Position numbers and translations under genes: made by a program. Shown here piece after piece: positions 11,731-23,649 of a stretch of 44,271 bases of DNA. This DNA comes from Burkholderiaceae bacterium (GTDB taxonomy: Bacteria > Pseudomonadota > Gammaproteobacteria > Burkholderiales > Burkholderiaceae_C). How positions within the stretch are numbered: position 1 is the first letter of the stretch; each line of letters starts with the position of its first letter. The stretch is from NCBI GenBank assembly GCA_016790515.1, contig JAEUOY010000170.1, forward strand, positions 1 to 44,271, written 5' to 3'. The notes below the pieces were generated by a model. It was given only the letters and a program-made list of their open reading frames with translations. It searched no databases and had not been told where the DNA came from.

Positions 11731-12621
11731 TCAGCCCTTGACGCCGCCGGCGGTCAGGCCGGAGACGATCCAGCGCTGCGCCAGCAGGAACACCAGCGTG
11801 ATCGGCAGCCCGGACAGCACGGCCGCGGCGGCGAAGTCGCCCCACAGGTACTTCTGCTCGTAGAGGAAGTACTTCGAGCCGACCGCCAGCGTCAGGTTTT
11901 CCTCCTGCCGGAGCAGGATCGACGCCACCGGATACTCGATCACGCCGCCGATGAAGGCGAGCACGAACACCACCATCAGGATCGGCACCGCCATCGGCAG
12001 CAGCACGTAGCGGAAGGCCTGCCAGTGCGTGGCGCCGTCGACCTTGGCGCATTCCTCGATCTCCACCGGTATCGTGTCGAAGTAGCCGCGGATGGTCCAG
12101 ATGTGCATCGCCACGCCGCCCAGGTAAGCGAGGATCAGGCCGGCGTGGGTCTCGATGCCGAGCCAGGGCACGTAGCTGCCGATGGCCTCGAAGATCGCGT
12201 AGATCGCCACCAGCGCGAGCACCGCCGGGAACATCTGCAGCAGCAGCATCGAGTTCAGGATCTGCGTCTTGAAGCGGAACTTCAGCCGCGCGAAGGCGTA
12301 GGCGGCGGTGGTGGAGATCGCGACGATCAGGAACGCCGAGATGCCGGCGATCTTGATCGAGTTCCACAGCCAGCGCAGCACCGGGAACGGCGGCTCGACC
12401 AGGCTGCCGTCGGCGGCCTGGTAAGACATGCCCAGCGCCAGCTTCCAGTGCTCGAAGCTGATCTGCTCGGGGATCAGCGAGCCAGTGGCGAAGTTGCCCG
12501 GCCGCAGCGAGATCGAGACGATCGCCAGCAGCGGGAACACGGTGACGCAGATCAGCGCGATCAGGAACCCGTGCGCGGCCAGCACGCGCCAGCGCTGCGA
12601 CTTGCCGGTGACGATGGCCAT
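11731..12621 (-). CDS. malG: Maltose/maltodextrin ABC transporter permease MalG
   Basis: This inner-membrane subunit has 296 residues, the same length as E. coli MalG, with about six transmembrane segments. The EAA loop that docks on MalK is [21 protein letters not shown]. The large periplasmic segment after the first helix ([25 protein letters not shown]) is MalG-like. The start lies five bases after the malF stop, and the ribosome binding site (GAGGGGG) is within the malF end, so translation is coupled. It pairs with MalF to form the maltodextrin channel. Confidence 0.95.
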   Translation of the reverse strand: MAIVTGKSQRWRVLAAHGFLIALICVTVFPLLAIVSISLRPGNFATGSLIPEQISFEHWKLALGMSYQAADGSLVEPPFPVLRWLWNSIKIAGISAFLIVAISTTAAYAFARLKFRFKTQILNSMLLLQMFPAVLALVAIYAIFEAIGSYVPWLGIETHAGLILAYLGGVAMHIWTIRGYFDTIPVEIEECAKVDGATHWQAFRYVLLPMAVPILMVVFVLAFIGGVIEYPVASILLRQEENLTLAVGSKYFLYEQKYLWGDFAAAAVLSGLPITLVFLLAQRWIVSGLTAGGVKG

Positions 12622-12626
12622 CTGGC

Positions 12627-14201
12627 TTACCCCCTCTGATCGTTGACCTTGGCCAGCTTCAGGTTGGCCATCGACAGCATCGCCACCAGGAAGAAGATCA
12701 CGGTCGAGATCGCCGCGGCGAGGCCGAAGTTCTGCCCCGAGTCCTGGAACGCGATGCGGTAGGTGTAGGACACCAGGATGTCGGTGGTGCCGGCCGGCAC
12801 CTTGGTGTTCAGGAAGTCGGGCCGCCCGTTGGTCAGCAGCGCGATCAGCACGAAATTGTTGAAGTTGAAGGCGAACGAGGCGATCAGCAGCGGCGTCAGC
12901 GGCTTGACGATCAGCGGCGCGGTGATTTTCCAGAAGTTGGTCAGCGGCTTGGCGCCGGCGATCGCCGAGGCTTCGTAGAGGTCAGCCGGGATGGCCTTGA
13001 TCAGACCGGTGCACAGCACCATGATGTACGGGTAGCCGAGCCAGGTGTTCACCAGCAGGATCATCACCTTGGCCATCGTCGGGTCGGCGAACCACGCCGG
13101 CTTGATGCCGAACAGTGCGTTCAGGATGTAGTTGATCTCGCCGAAGTTCTGGTTGAACAGGCCCTTGAACACCAGGATCGAGATGAAGCCCGGCACCGCG
13201 TAAGGCAGGAACAGCAGCGTGCGGTAGACGGCGCGAAAGCGCAGCGCCTCCCAGTTCAGCAGCACCGCCAGCGTGGTGCCGACCGCCAGCGTGAACAGCA
13301 CGGTGAGGCCGGCGAAGACGACGGTCCAGACGAAGATCGCGACGAACGGGCCGCGGAAGTCGGGGTCGGCGATCATGCGCACGTAGTTGCCGAAGCCGAT
13401 GCCGACCTTGAAGCCGGGTTGCTGCTTCTCGCCGGCCGCGCTCTCGTAGAAGCCGCTGTCGTGGTTGGGCTTGTAGACCGTGCCGGTCTTCAGCAGGGTC
13501 AGCGAACCGTCCGGGTTCTGCTTCCAGGTCGGCGTCAGCGGCGAGAACTCGCGCACGCCGGAATACGACAGCAGCTTGCCGTCGGGCAGGCGCAGCTTGA
13601 TCGCCGCGAGCGCCTTGCGGTGCTTGAGCACCTCGCCCAGCGGCAGCGGCTCGCCCGGCTGGAAGCTCGCAGACTTCAGCGGCGTGGCGGCCGCCTCGGG
13701 CGACGCCTGCGGCTTCAGCAGGGCCAGCGGCGGCGAGACGAAGGTGCCGGCCTGCAGCGCCGCCAGCTTGACCGGGTCCTCCTCGTCCTCGGCTTCGTGT
13801 TTCGGGCTGAGCACGACGCGGAACTCGCTGCCGTCCGCGTGCAGCGTGAACGAGAAGGCGTCGCCTTCGCTCGGCGTCGTCTGATCCAGCAGGTAGGCCG
13901 TGGCCCGCTCGAAGGTCAGCAGGTTGGTCGAGGAGTAGTTGGTGAAGCCGATCTGTATCGTGTAGGCGAGCGGGAACACGACGAACACCGCCATGCCCGC
14001 CAGCCCGGGAAACAGATAGCGGTACGGGAACGCGACGTTCGACAGGTAGACGAAGAAGCCGAGCCCGAACAGGCCCAGCGTGGCCACCGCCCAGACCGGC
14101 TGCCCGGTGACGTAGATCTTGAAGACCAGCCACAGCGCCGCCAGCAGCGTGGCGATCGTGAACGGCCACTTCAGCAGGCGGCCCCAGTCGGTTTGACCCA
14201 T
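12627..14201 (-). CDS. malF: Maltose/maltodextrin ABC transporter permease MalF
   Basis: The 524-residue permease is close to the 514 residues of E. coli MalF. Three hydrophobic segments at the N-terminus precede the large periplasmic P2 loop (about residues 90-270) that contacts MalE. The ABC permease core follows, with the EAA motif [23 protein letters not shown]. The presence of the long P2 loop marks this as an enteric-type MalF rather than the shorter MalC type. GAGGA precedes the ATG. It is co-transcribed with malE (135-base gap containing a stable hairpin) and malG. Confidence 0.95.
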   Translation of the reverse strand: MGQTDWGRLLKWPFTIATLLAALWLVFKIYVTGQPVWAVATLGLFGLGFFVYLSNVAFPYRYLFPGLAGMAVFVVFPLAYTIQIGFTNYSSTNLLTFERATAYLLDQTTPSEGDAFSFTLHADGSEFRVVLSPKHEAEDEEDPVKLAALQAGTFVSPPLALLKPQASPEAAATPLKSASFQPGEPLPLGEVLKHRKALAAIKLRLPDGKLLSYSGVREFSPLTPTWKQNPDGSLTLLKTGTVYKPNHDSGFYESAAGEKQQPGFKVGIGFGNYVRMIADPDFRGPFVAIFVWTVVFAGLTVLFTLAVGTTLAVLLNWEALRFRAVYRTLLFLPYAVPGFISILVFKGLFNQNFGEINYILNALFGIKPAWFADPTMAKVMILLVNTWLGYPYIMVLCTGLIKAIPADLYEASAIAGAKPLTNFWKITAPLIVKPLTPLLIASFAFNFNNFVLIALLTNGRPDFLNTKVPAGTTDILVSYTYRIAFQDSGQNFGLAAAISTVIFFLVAMLSMANLKLAKVNDQRG

Positions 14202-14304
14202 GGTGTCCTCGAAGCGCCCGGTCGGTGCCAGGCTGTCGGCCCGGTGATGCGGCGGTTCGCCGGGACCGTGACCCCCGCCGTCGTGGCCGGGAGGCCGTTC
14301 ACGG

Positions 14305-14326
14305 CGGCGGCCCGCCCGGGCCGCCG
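14305..14326 (-). other. Stable hairpin in the malE-malF gap
   Basis: A perfect 9-bp GC stem (CGGCGGCCC and GGGCCGCCG) with loop GCCC starts 10 bases after the malE stop. Without a T-run it is not a classical terminator. In E. coli the same gap holds REP hairpins that protect malE mRNA and give excess binding protein over permease; a like role here is inference. Confidence 0.6.
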
Positions 14327-14336
14327 GCCGCCCAGC

Positions 14337-15533
<1,197 letters not shown>

Positions 15534-15597
15534 GTCTTCTCCTCTGTCGGTGTGGTCTGGGAAATCGGTCCTGAGGGGGGCTGGACCCGCGCGCCGG

Positions 15598-16713
15598 TCA
15601 GGCGGCCTTGCGCGCGGGCATCCGGTAGTGGCGCTGGAACGCGCGGCCCGAGGCGTCGAACAGGTAGCAGGCTTCGGCAGGGATGCCGAGCGTGACCACG
15701 TCGCCGTTGGCCGCCGTCGACTCGCCGCCGAGTTCGCAGGTCAGCGCCTCCTCGACGCCCGGGAAGGCGAAGTAGCCATGGGTGTGGCTGCCCAGCGACT
15801 CGACGAAGGTCAGCCGGGCCTCCAGCGTGTTCTCGCTGCCGCCGATCACGAAGTGCTCGGGCCGCACGCCCAGCGTGACCTTGTCTCCGGGCCTGGCCGC
15901 GGCGGCGTCGACCCGGGCGCGCATCGTGGCGCCCGACTTCAGCTTCAGCATCGCGGCGTCCTTGTCGGCGCTGACGATCTCGGCCTCGATGAAGTTCATC
16001 TTCGGGCTGCCGATGAAGCCGGCGACGAAGATGTTGCTCGGGTACTCGTAGAGTTCCAGCGGCGCGCCGACCTGCTCGATGCGGCCGGTGGACAGCACGA
16101 CGATGCGGTTGGCCAGGGTCATGGCCTCGACCTGGTCGTGCGTCACGTAGACCATCGTGGTCTTCAGCTTCTCGTGCAGCTTCGCGAACTCGTAGCGCAT
16201 GCGCACGCGCAGCGCGGCGTCGAGGTTCGACAGCGGTTCGTCGAACAGGAACACCTCGGGCTTTCGCACGATGGCGCGGCCGATCGCCACGCGCTGGCGC
16301 TGCCCGCCCGACAAGGCCTTGGGCTTGCGGTCGAGCAGGTGGTCGATGTTCAGGATCTTGGCCGCGCCGTGCACCGCCTCGTCGATCTCGGGCGCCGGCA
16401 TCTTGGCCAGCTTCAGGCCGAAGGCCATGTTGTCGTACAGGCTCATGTGCGGGTAGAGCGCGTAGGACTGGAACACCATCGCGATGCCGCGCTCGGCCGG
16501 CGGGACGTCGTTGACGACCTTGCCGCCGATCTGCAGTTCGCCCGAGGTGATGTCCTCGAGGCCGGCGATGGCGCGCAGCAGCGTCGACTTGCCGCAGCCC
16601 GAGGGCCCGACGAACACCATGAACTCGCCGTCCTTGATCTCCAGATTGATGTCGTGCAGGACCTTCACGTCCCCGAAGGCCTTGTCGACGTTCCTCAAAC
16701 GCACATCTGCCAC
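15598..16713 (-). CDS. malK: Maltodextrin ABC transporter ATPase MalK
   Basis: This ATP-hydrolysing subunit of the MalEFGK2 importer has 371 residues, the same length as E. coli MalK. Walker A GPSGCGKST is at 36-44, signature LSGGQ at 134-138, Walker B VFLFDEP at 154-160 and the H-loop His at 192. The C-terminal OB/regulatory domain, which in other bacteria senses EIIA-Glc or MalT, is complete (TLGVRPEHF, LGSHTHGYFAF). It starts with GTG at 16713, seven bases after GGAGG. It is the first gene of the six-gene leftward operon, so the promoter region at 16714-17111 governs uptake and periplasmic hydrolysis together. It could also energise other sugar transporters of the same class. Confidence 0.95.
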   Translation of the reverse strand: MADVRLRNVDKAFGDVKVLHDINLEIKDGEFMVFVGPSGCGKSTLLRAIAGLEDITSGELQIGGKVVNDVPPAERGIAMVFQSYALYPHMSLYDNMAFGLKLAKMPAPEIDEAVHGAAKILNIDHLLDRKPKALSGGQRQRVAIGRAIVRKPEVFLFDEPLSNLDAALRVRMRYEFAKLHEKLKTTMVYVTHDQVEAMTLANRIVVLSTGRIEQVGAPLELYEYPSNIFVAGFIGSPKMNFIEAEIVSADKDAAMLKLKSGATMRARVDAAAARPGDKVTLGVRPEHFVIGGSENTLEARLTFVESLGSHTHGYFAFPGVEEALTCELGGESTAANGDVVTLGIPAEACYLFDASGRAFQRHYRMPARKAA

Positions 16714-16847
16714 TGGGTACCTCCACAGCCAGCGCCACCGCGCCGGCCGAAGCTTCTCGGTGCGGCATTCCGCGCGATGATGTCACTGATACACAAACGC
16801 GAAGTCCCTGGAGCGGAACGTCCGGCGTGCGGCATTTCGCACGGCGT

Positions 16848-16862
16848 TGTAGATAATATACA
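16848..16862. promoter_or_regulatory. Weaker HexR-like site overlapping the presumed malK -10
   Basis: TGTAGATAATATACA is a near-palindrome with outer TGTA/TACA arms in the same spacing as the other sites but changed inner bases. On the minus strand it overlaps TATTAT, the best -10 candidate for malK, so binding here would block the promoter. This is weaker evidence than for the four full GTAG-N5-CTAC sites. Confidence 0.4.
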
Positions 16863-16957
16863 AGTCCGGCGAAGCTGAAGCTGAGGGTTTTCCGCTAGTT
16901 CTCGGTGTCTTGGCCTATAACAATCAACAACTTAGACTCCATCTGGCCCCCTGCGTT

Positions 16958-16972
16958 TGTAGCTTAACTACG
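16958..16972. promoter_or_regulatory. HexR-like operator 3 (TGTAGCTTAACTACG)
   Basis: A GTAG-N5-CTAC inverted repeat lies 245 bases upstream of malK and 140 bases upstream of the SHOCT-domain gene. It is nearly identical in form to the sites at 6612, 6773 and 19772. Confidence 0.6.
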
Positions 16973-17111
16973 TCACCGGACCGGCCCTGTCGTCGACGTC
17001 GTCCCGTCCCATGGCGGCCGGCGGACGGCAGCGGGTCAGAATGTCGGCGGGCCGGGGCCGTCCCCGGCCGACCGGACGCCGGTCCCACGAACCTCCGCAG
17101 GAGATCCAAAG

Positions 17112-18044
17112 ATGCGTGCTGCACGCCGTTTTCCCCGCTGCCCAGCCGCGATCGCGGCGGCGCTGATGCTCTGCTCGGGCGCCGCGGCGCTGGCGCAGGA
17201 CGCCACCGGCGGCCGCCCGCCGCTCGTCCAGCCCGACAGCGCGGCCGCCCGGGTGGTGCGCATGGTCTACAAGGGCGAGTTCGCCTATGTGCGCATCGAG
17301 GCCGCCGAAGCGCAGGCGTCGCCCGGCCTGCACCCGGTGGCGGTGGCGCCCGAGCTGCTGCGCGGCTCGCTGGCCGCGCTGCGCGTCGGCAAGGCCGCCG
17401 ACGAGCCGCTGTTCAGCGACGCCGAGCTGGCCGAGATCGTGCCGCCGCTGACCAGGGCGCTGGCCGAGCTGCAGCCGAACCAGGATCTGGCCTTTGCCGT
17501 CGCCGGGCGCCACGGCGGCTGGACACCGCTGGCAGCCCGGGTCGTCACGACCGGGCGCATGTTCCGCTCCGCGGCCGGGCTGCAGTTGATCGTCGGTCTG
17601 GCGCAGCGGAGTTTCGAGAGCCAGTACCGGGCCACCGGCTACCTGATCCCCTTCGAGCCGGGCCGCCGCGCCGAAGTGGTCGACCGGACGGCGGCGATCA
17701 CCGGGATGCCGCCGGGCGCCGGTGCCGCGCGGCCCGACTGGGTGACGCTCACGCTCGCGCCGGCGCCTGCGGCGGCAACGGCGCCGGGCCCGGCCGCTGC
17801 CACCGCTGCACCTGCCGCCCCCGCCGCTGCCGCAGCGGTCACGCCCGCCGCGGCCGCCGTACCTGCTGCACCCGCGACCGCACCTGCCGCCGCGGCCGCA
17901 CCCGCCGCTGCCCGGTCACGCGACTCGGCGTTCTACGAGGAGCAGGAGGCGCGGCTGCGCGGTCTGAAGCGGCTGCGCGACGGTGGACTGATCACCGAGG
18001 AAGAGTTCCAGCAGAAGCGCAAGCAGGTGCTGGATCAGCTCTGA
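17112..18044 (+). CDS. Exported protein with Ala/Pro linker and C-terminal SHOCT domain
   Basis: The 310-residue product has a signal peptide (cleavage near ALA/QD at residues 28-29). A globular region follows to about 210, with no domain I can name. A low-complexity Ala/Pro/Thr segment covers about 215-265, and a C-terminal SHOCT-type short helical domain follows (RLRGLKRLRDGGLITEEEFQQKRKQVLDQL). SHOCT domains are short oligomerisation-like helices found at protein ends; here it would lie in the periplasm. AGGAG precedes the ATG at a good distance. The gene is divergent from malK, shares its HexR-like control region and converges on the lipoprotein amylase gene. It may therefore belong to the starch system, but its function is unknown. 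Confidence 0.75.
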   Translation: MRAARRFPRCPAAIAAALMLCSGAAALAQDATGGRPPLVQPDSAAARVVRMVYKGEFAYVRIEAAEAQASPGLHPVAVAPELLRGSLAALRVGKAADEPLFSDAELAEIVPPLTRALAELQPNQDLAFAVAGRHGGWTPLAARVVTTGRMFRSAAGLQLIVGLAQRSFESQYRATGYLIPFEPGRRAEVVDRTAAITGMPPGAGAARPDWVTLTLAPAPAAATAPGPAAATAAPAAPAAAAAVTPAAAAVPAAPATAPAAAAAPAAARSRDSAFYEEQEARLRGLKRLRDGGLITEEEFQQKRKQVLDQL

Positions 18045-18109
18045 CCTGCGGTCGTCCGCGCCCGGCGGCGGTGGCGACCGGCGGCCCCGGCGGGCTCGCC
18101 CACACCGGA

Positions 18110-19747
<1,638 letters not shown>

Positions 19748-19771
19748 GACCGTGCGTCCTGGGCGGAGAAA

Positions 19772-19786
19772 TGTAGTACGACTACG
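19772..19786. promoter_or_regulatory. HexR-like operator 4 (TGTAGTACGACTACG)
   Basis: This is the best of the set: TGTAGT-ACG-ACTAC with only the last base off the full palindrome. It lies 25 bases upstream of the amylase start. A possible minus-strand -10 box (TAGAAT, 19819-19824) lies upstream of it. The site would then fall just downstream of transcription start, as expected for a repressor. Confidence 0.65.
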
Positions 19787-19869
19787 AAAGATGCCGGCGT
19801 AGTGGCGTCTTGCCCCAAATTCTAGGGGGAGCATTTCGGCCCTGTTAGGGGAAAGTCCCAAATATCGAC

Positions 19870-19884
19870 TGTAATTTGACTTCA
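19870..19884. promoter_or_regulatory. Degenerate HexR-like site before the pullulanase gene
   Basis: TGTAATTTGACTTCA fits the pattern TGTART-N3-AYTACA with one mismatch in the right arm. It overlaps TTGACT (19877-19882), a possible -35 box pointing toward pulA. It is weaker than operator 4, and the pair could bracket the divergent promoters. Confidence 0.35.
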
Positions 19885-19970
19885 ATACCATCCCGCTAGT
19901 CCCAGCCCGGCCGGCTCAGGAGCCGGGCCTGCACGGCGCGCGTCGCCGTCAACGCCGAGGAGACAGGCTC

Positions 19971-22900
19971 ATGCGAACCGGCTTCGTCAGCTTCCTGCAC
20001 CGCATGCTGGCGGTGGTGTCGATGGGGGTGGCCACTGCGCTGCTGGCGGCCTGCGGCGGCGGCCAGTCCGACGGCGCGGCAGCGTTGCCGACCGTGACCG
20101 CGCAGGGCGTGACGAACGCCTCGCGGGCGGCTGCGGCGGTCGATGTCTGCGATGCGGGCTATGCCACCGTGCTCAGCGCCGTGCCGGTGGTGGGCGGCGG
20201 GACGACCACGGTGCGCATCCACTACAACCGTCCGGACGCGAGCTACGGTGGCTGGACCGTCTACGTCTACAACGCGCCGGGCGAGGCGCTCGGCGGCTGG
20301 CCGGGCAAGCCGCCGACCGGCAGCGATGCCTACGGGGTGTACTGGGACATCCCGGTCTCGGCGCCCGAATTCAACTTCATCATCGTCAAGAACGGCGGCG
20401 GCGAGCGCGAGCCCTCGAACTGGTCCGGCAACACCGGCGACCAGCAGCAGTTCTGGCGGGTTGCCGACGGCACCGAGGTCTGGAAGCTCTCGGGCGACCC
20501 GACCCACTACACGAGCAACCCGCTGGCCACGCCCGACATCTCGTCGGTGCGCGTGCACTACCTGCGCAAGGACGGCAAGTTCGCCGCCTGGGGCGTGCAC
20601 ATCTGGCCCGGCAGCGGTGTCGACGTCGCGCGGCTCGAGCCCGGCGTGGTCATCGGTGACTGGATGAACGCGGTCGCGTTCTCGAGCTTCAGCAACTACG
20701 CGCAGCCGACGCCGAACGAGGTCGTGTTCGACATCCCGGTGCTCAACCCGAAGAGCGACCCGTCGCGCACCTCGCTCGAGTTCATCATCCACGGCAAGCC
20801 GCCGGCCGGCGACCCGAACGACAAGGACGGCCGCAACGACAACATCCGCGTCAACTACGCCGCGCTGAAGATCGAAGGCGGCGTCGGCGCGGTCTGGCTG
20901 CTGCAGGGCGACCCCACGGTCTACACCACCGCGCCCGACACCCGCCGCGTCTCCACCACCGAGGCCCGCGCCTACTGGCTGGACCGCTCGCTGCTGCAGT
21001 GGCCGGAGGTCGACGGCCGCGGCGTGTTCAAGCTGTACCACTCGGCCACCGGCCAGATCGTGGTCGAGAAGGACGCGCCGGTCCGCGGCGCCGATGGCTC
21101 GGTGCGGCTGGCGGTGTACGGCGGGGCGGTGCCGTCCGCGGTGGCCGAGCGCTTCAAGTTCGTCGCGCCGGGGGTCGTCGTCCAGGTGCCGAAGGCCAAT
21201 CTCGGCCAGCAGAGGAACCTGCTGACCAACCTGCTGACCAGCCAGCTGGTGCTGGTGCAGGAGGATGCCGCCGGCAAGGTGCAGAACGCCACCACCGCGC
21301 AGCTGCCGGGCGTGCTGGACGACCTGTATGCCTCGGCGGCCGCCGAGTCCGATCTCGGCGTGCGCGTCGACGGCGGCGCGGCAAAGTTCAAGCTCTGGGC
21401 GCCGACCGCGCAGCGCGTCGGCCTGTGCCTGTACGACGGCGGCAGCGGCAAGGCCCTCGAGTACAGCACGATGAACAAGGTCGCCTCCAGCGGCATCTGG
21501 CAGGCCACGCGCGGCGGCGGCCGGGCCGGCAGCTACTACAAGTACGCTGTCGAGGTGTTCGTGACCGGGGTCGGCGTCGTGCGCAACCTCGTCACCGACC
21601 CGTACTCGCTGAGCCTGACCACCGACTCCAGGCGCAGCGCCATCATCGACCTGGACGCCCCCGCGCTGAAGCCGGCCGGCTGGGACAGCACGCCGGCGCC
21701 GGCGCGGGTGGCGAACGCCGTCGACATGACGATCTACGAACTGCACGTGCGCGACTTCTCGGCCAACGACCCGACGGTCTCGCCCGCGAACCGCGGCAAG
21801 TACACCGCGTTCACCGAAACCGGCTCGAACGGCATGAAGCACCTGAAGGCCCTGGCCGACGCCGGCCTGACCGACGTGCACCTGCTGCCGGTGTTCGACA
21901 TCGCGACCGTGCCCGAGGCCGGCTGCGTGACCCCGGCGATCCCCAACGCCGGGCCGAACTCCGACCAGCAGCAGGCCGCCGTCGACGCGGTGCGCGATAC
22001 CGACTGCTTCAACTGGGGTTACGACCCCTACCACTTCACCGCCCCGGAAGGCAGCTACGCGACCAACCCCGCCGACGGCGCGACGCGGGTGCTCGAGTTC
22101 CGCCAGATGGTGCAGGCGCTGCACGCCGCCGGGCTGCGCGTGGGCATGGACGTGGTCTACAACCACACCACCGCCAGCGGCCAGAAGGAGAAGTCGGTGC
22201 TCGACCGCATCGTGCCGGGCTACTACCACCGGCTCAACGCGACCGGCGGGGTCGAGACCTCGACCTGCTGCGACAACACCGCGACCGAGAACCTGATGAT
22301 GGGCAAGCTGATGATCGATTCGACGGTCACCTGGGCCAGGCACTACAGGATCGACTCGTTCCGCTTCGACCTGATGGCCCACCAGCCGCGCGCGGTGATG
22401 GAGCAGCTGAAGGCCGCGGTGGACCGCGCCACCGGCCGCCGCATCGACCTGATCGGCGAGGGCTGGAACTTCGGCGAGGTGGCCAACGGCGCGCGCTTCG
22501 TGCAGGCCTCGCAGCTGTTGCTGAACGGCTCGGGCATCGGCACCTTCAGCGACCGCGCGCGCGACTACGTGCGCGGCGGCGGGCCGTTCGACGGCGGCGA
22601 CAGCCTGATCGCCAACCAGGGCTACATCAACGGCCTGTTCTACGACCCCAACGCCCTGGGCGGCGGCAAGTCGAAGACCGATCTGATGTGGGCGGCCGAC
22701 ATCATCAAGGTCGGCCTGGCCGGCTCGATCCGCAGCTACACGCTGACGACCCACTGGGACGCGACCAAGCGCCTCGAGGAGATCGACTACAACGGCCAGC
22801 CGGCCGGCTACGTGACGCAGCCGCAGGAGGTGGTGAACTACGTCGAGAACCACGACAACCAGACGCTGTTCGACATCAACGCCTACAAGCTGCCGTCGGG

Positions 22901-23564
22901 CACCTCGAAGGAGGACCGGGCGCGGGCCCAGGTCCTGGGCGCGGCGATCAACGCGTTCAGCCAGGGCGTGACCTACTTCCACGCCGGCATCGACACGCTG
23001 CGCAGCAAGTCGATGGACCGCAACAGCTACAACTCGGGCGACTGGTTCAACCGCCTCGACTGGAGCTATGCCGACAACTACTTCGGCACCGGCCTGCCGC
23101 CGCAGGGCGACAACGGCAGCAACTGGTCGTTGATGAGCCCGATCCTGGCCGACCCGCTGGTCAAGCCGGGCTTCGACGAGATCGGCTGGACGCGCGACGC
23201 GTTCCGCGACCTGCTGAAGATCCGCGCCAGCTCGACCTTGTTCCGCCTGCGCAGCGCCGACGACATCAAGCGCCGGCTGGTCTTCTACAACACCGGCTCG
23301 GCGCAGCTGCCGACGGTGCTGGCCGGCCACCTGGACGGCAAGGGCTACGCCGGCGCCGCCTTCGCCGAGGTGATGTACCTGGTCAACGTCGACAAGCTGC
23401 CGCAGCAGCTGACGATCGCCGCCGAGAGCGGCAAGTCCTGGACCCTGCATCCCGTGCACCTGAACGGCGCCGACCGTCGCCCGGCCAACGACGCGAGCTA
23501 CAACCCCGGCAGCGGCAGCTTCACGATCCCGCCGCGCACCGCGCTGGTCTACGTCGTGAAGTGA
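19971..23564 (+). CDS. pulA: Lipoprotein pullulanase (CBM41 x2, CBM48, GH13)
   Basis: This is a large debranching enzyme of 1197 residues that hydrolyses alpha-1,6 links of pullulan, starch and limit dextrins. A lipobox LLAAC places the lipid anchor at Cys28. Two CBM41-type modules follow (about 65-175 and 185-325), then a linking domain, a CBM48-like domain (about 465-560, KLWAPTAQRVGLCLYDGG) and the GH13 core. The type I pullulanase signature NWGYDPY starts at residue 681. Catalytic residues are nucleophile Asp800 (SFRFDLMAH), acid/base Glu830 (LIGEGWNFG) and Asp962 (VENHDNQ). Region I is VYNHTT. GAGGAG precedes the ATG. It is divergent from the lipoprotein amylase, with which it would act on starch. 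No type II secretion genes are nearby, so cell-surface display is unproven. Confidence 0.95.
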   Translation: MRTGFVSFLHRMLAVVSMGVATALLAACGGGQSDGAAALPTVTAQGVTNASRAAAAVDVCDAGYATVLSAVPVVGGGTTTVRIHYNRPDASYGGWTVYVYNAPGEALGGWPGKPPTGSDAYGVYWDIPVSAPEFNFIIVKNGGGEREPSNWSGNTGDQQQFWRVADGTEVWKLSGDPTHYTSNPLATPDISSVRVHYLRKDGKFAAWGVHIWPGSGVDVARLEPGVVIGDWMNAVAFSSFSNYAQPTPNEVVFDIPVLNPKSDPSRTSLEFIIHGKPPAGDPNDKDGRNDNIRVNYAALKIEGGVGAVWLLQGDPTVYTTAPDTRRVSTTEARAYWLDRSLLQWPEVDGRGVFKLYHSATGQIVVEKDAPVRGADGSVRLAVYGGAVPSAVAERFKFVAPGVVVQVPKANLGQQRNLLTNLLTSQLVLVQEDAAGKVQNATTAQLPGVLDDLYASAAAESDLGVRVDGGAAKFKLWAPTAQRVGLCLYDGGSGKALEYSTMNKVASSGIWQATRGGGRAGSYYKYAVEVFVTGVGVVRNLVTDPYSLSLTTDSRRSAIIDLDAPALKPAGWDSTPAPARVANAVDMTIYELHVRDFSANDPTVSPANRGKYTAFTETGSNGMKHLKALADAGLTDVHLLPVFDIATVPEAGCVTPAIPNAGPNSDQQQAAVDAVRDTDCFNWGYDPYHFTAPEGSYATNPADGATRVLEFRQMVQALHAAGLRVGMDVVYNHTTASGQKEKSVLDRIVPGYYHRLNATGGVETSTCCDNTATENLMMGKLMIDSTVTWARHYRIDSFRFDLMAHQPRAVMEQLKAAVDRATGRRIDLIGEGWNFGEVANGARFVQASQLLLNGSGIGTFSDRARDYVRGGGPFDGGDSLIANQGYINGLFYDPNALGGGKSKTDLMWAADIIKVGLAGSIRSYTLTTHWDATKRLEEIDYNGQPAGYVTQPQEVVNYVENHDNQTLFDINAYKLPSGTSKEDRARAQVLGAAINAFSQGVTYFHAGIDTLRSKSMDRNSYNSGDWFNRLDWSYADNYFGTGLPPQGDNGSNWSLMSPILADPLVKPGFDEIGWTRDAFRDLLKIRASSTLFRLRSADDIKRRLVFYNTGSAQLPTVLAGHLDGKGYAGAAFAEVMYLVNVDKLPQQLTIAAESGKSWTLHPVHLNGADRRPANDASYNPGSGSFTIPPRTALVYVVK

Positions 23565-23649
23565 GGCCCGGCCCCGCGCGGCGTCCCGCCCCGGGGCGCT
23601 GCGCGGCCTGGTCGCACCCGCTGGACGCGCTTGCCCGTGCGGCGCGGCG

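Larger units (their letters stand above)
16714..17111. promoter_or_regulatory. Divergent control region of the malK operon and the SHOCT protein gene
   Basis: These 398 bases hold no convincing gene. Features seen are an inverted repeat CGTGCG-N6-CGCACG (16826-16843), an AT-rich tract at 16846-16862 that reads TATTAT on the minus strand and is a good -10 candidate for malK, and two HexR-like palindromes. AGGAG at about 17099 serves the rightward gene. The malK leader from the presumed promoter would be about 130 bases. Confidence 0.5.
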
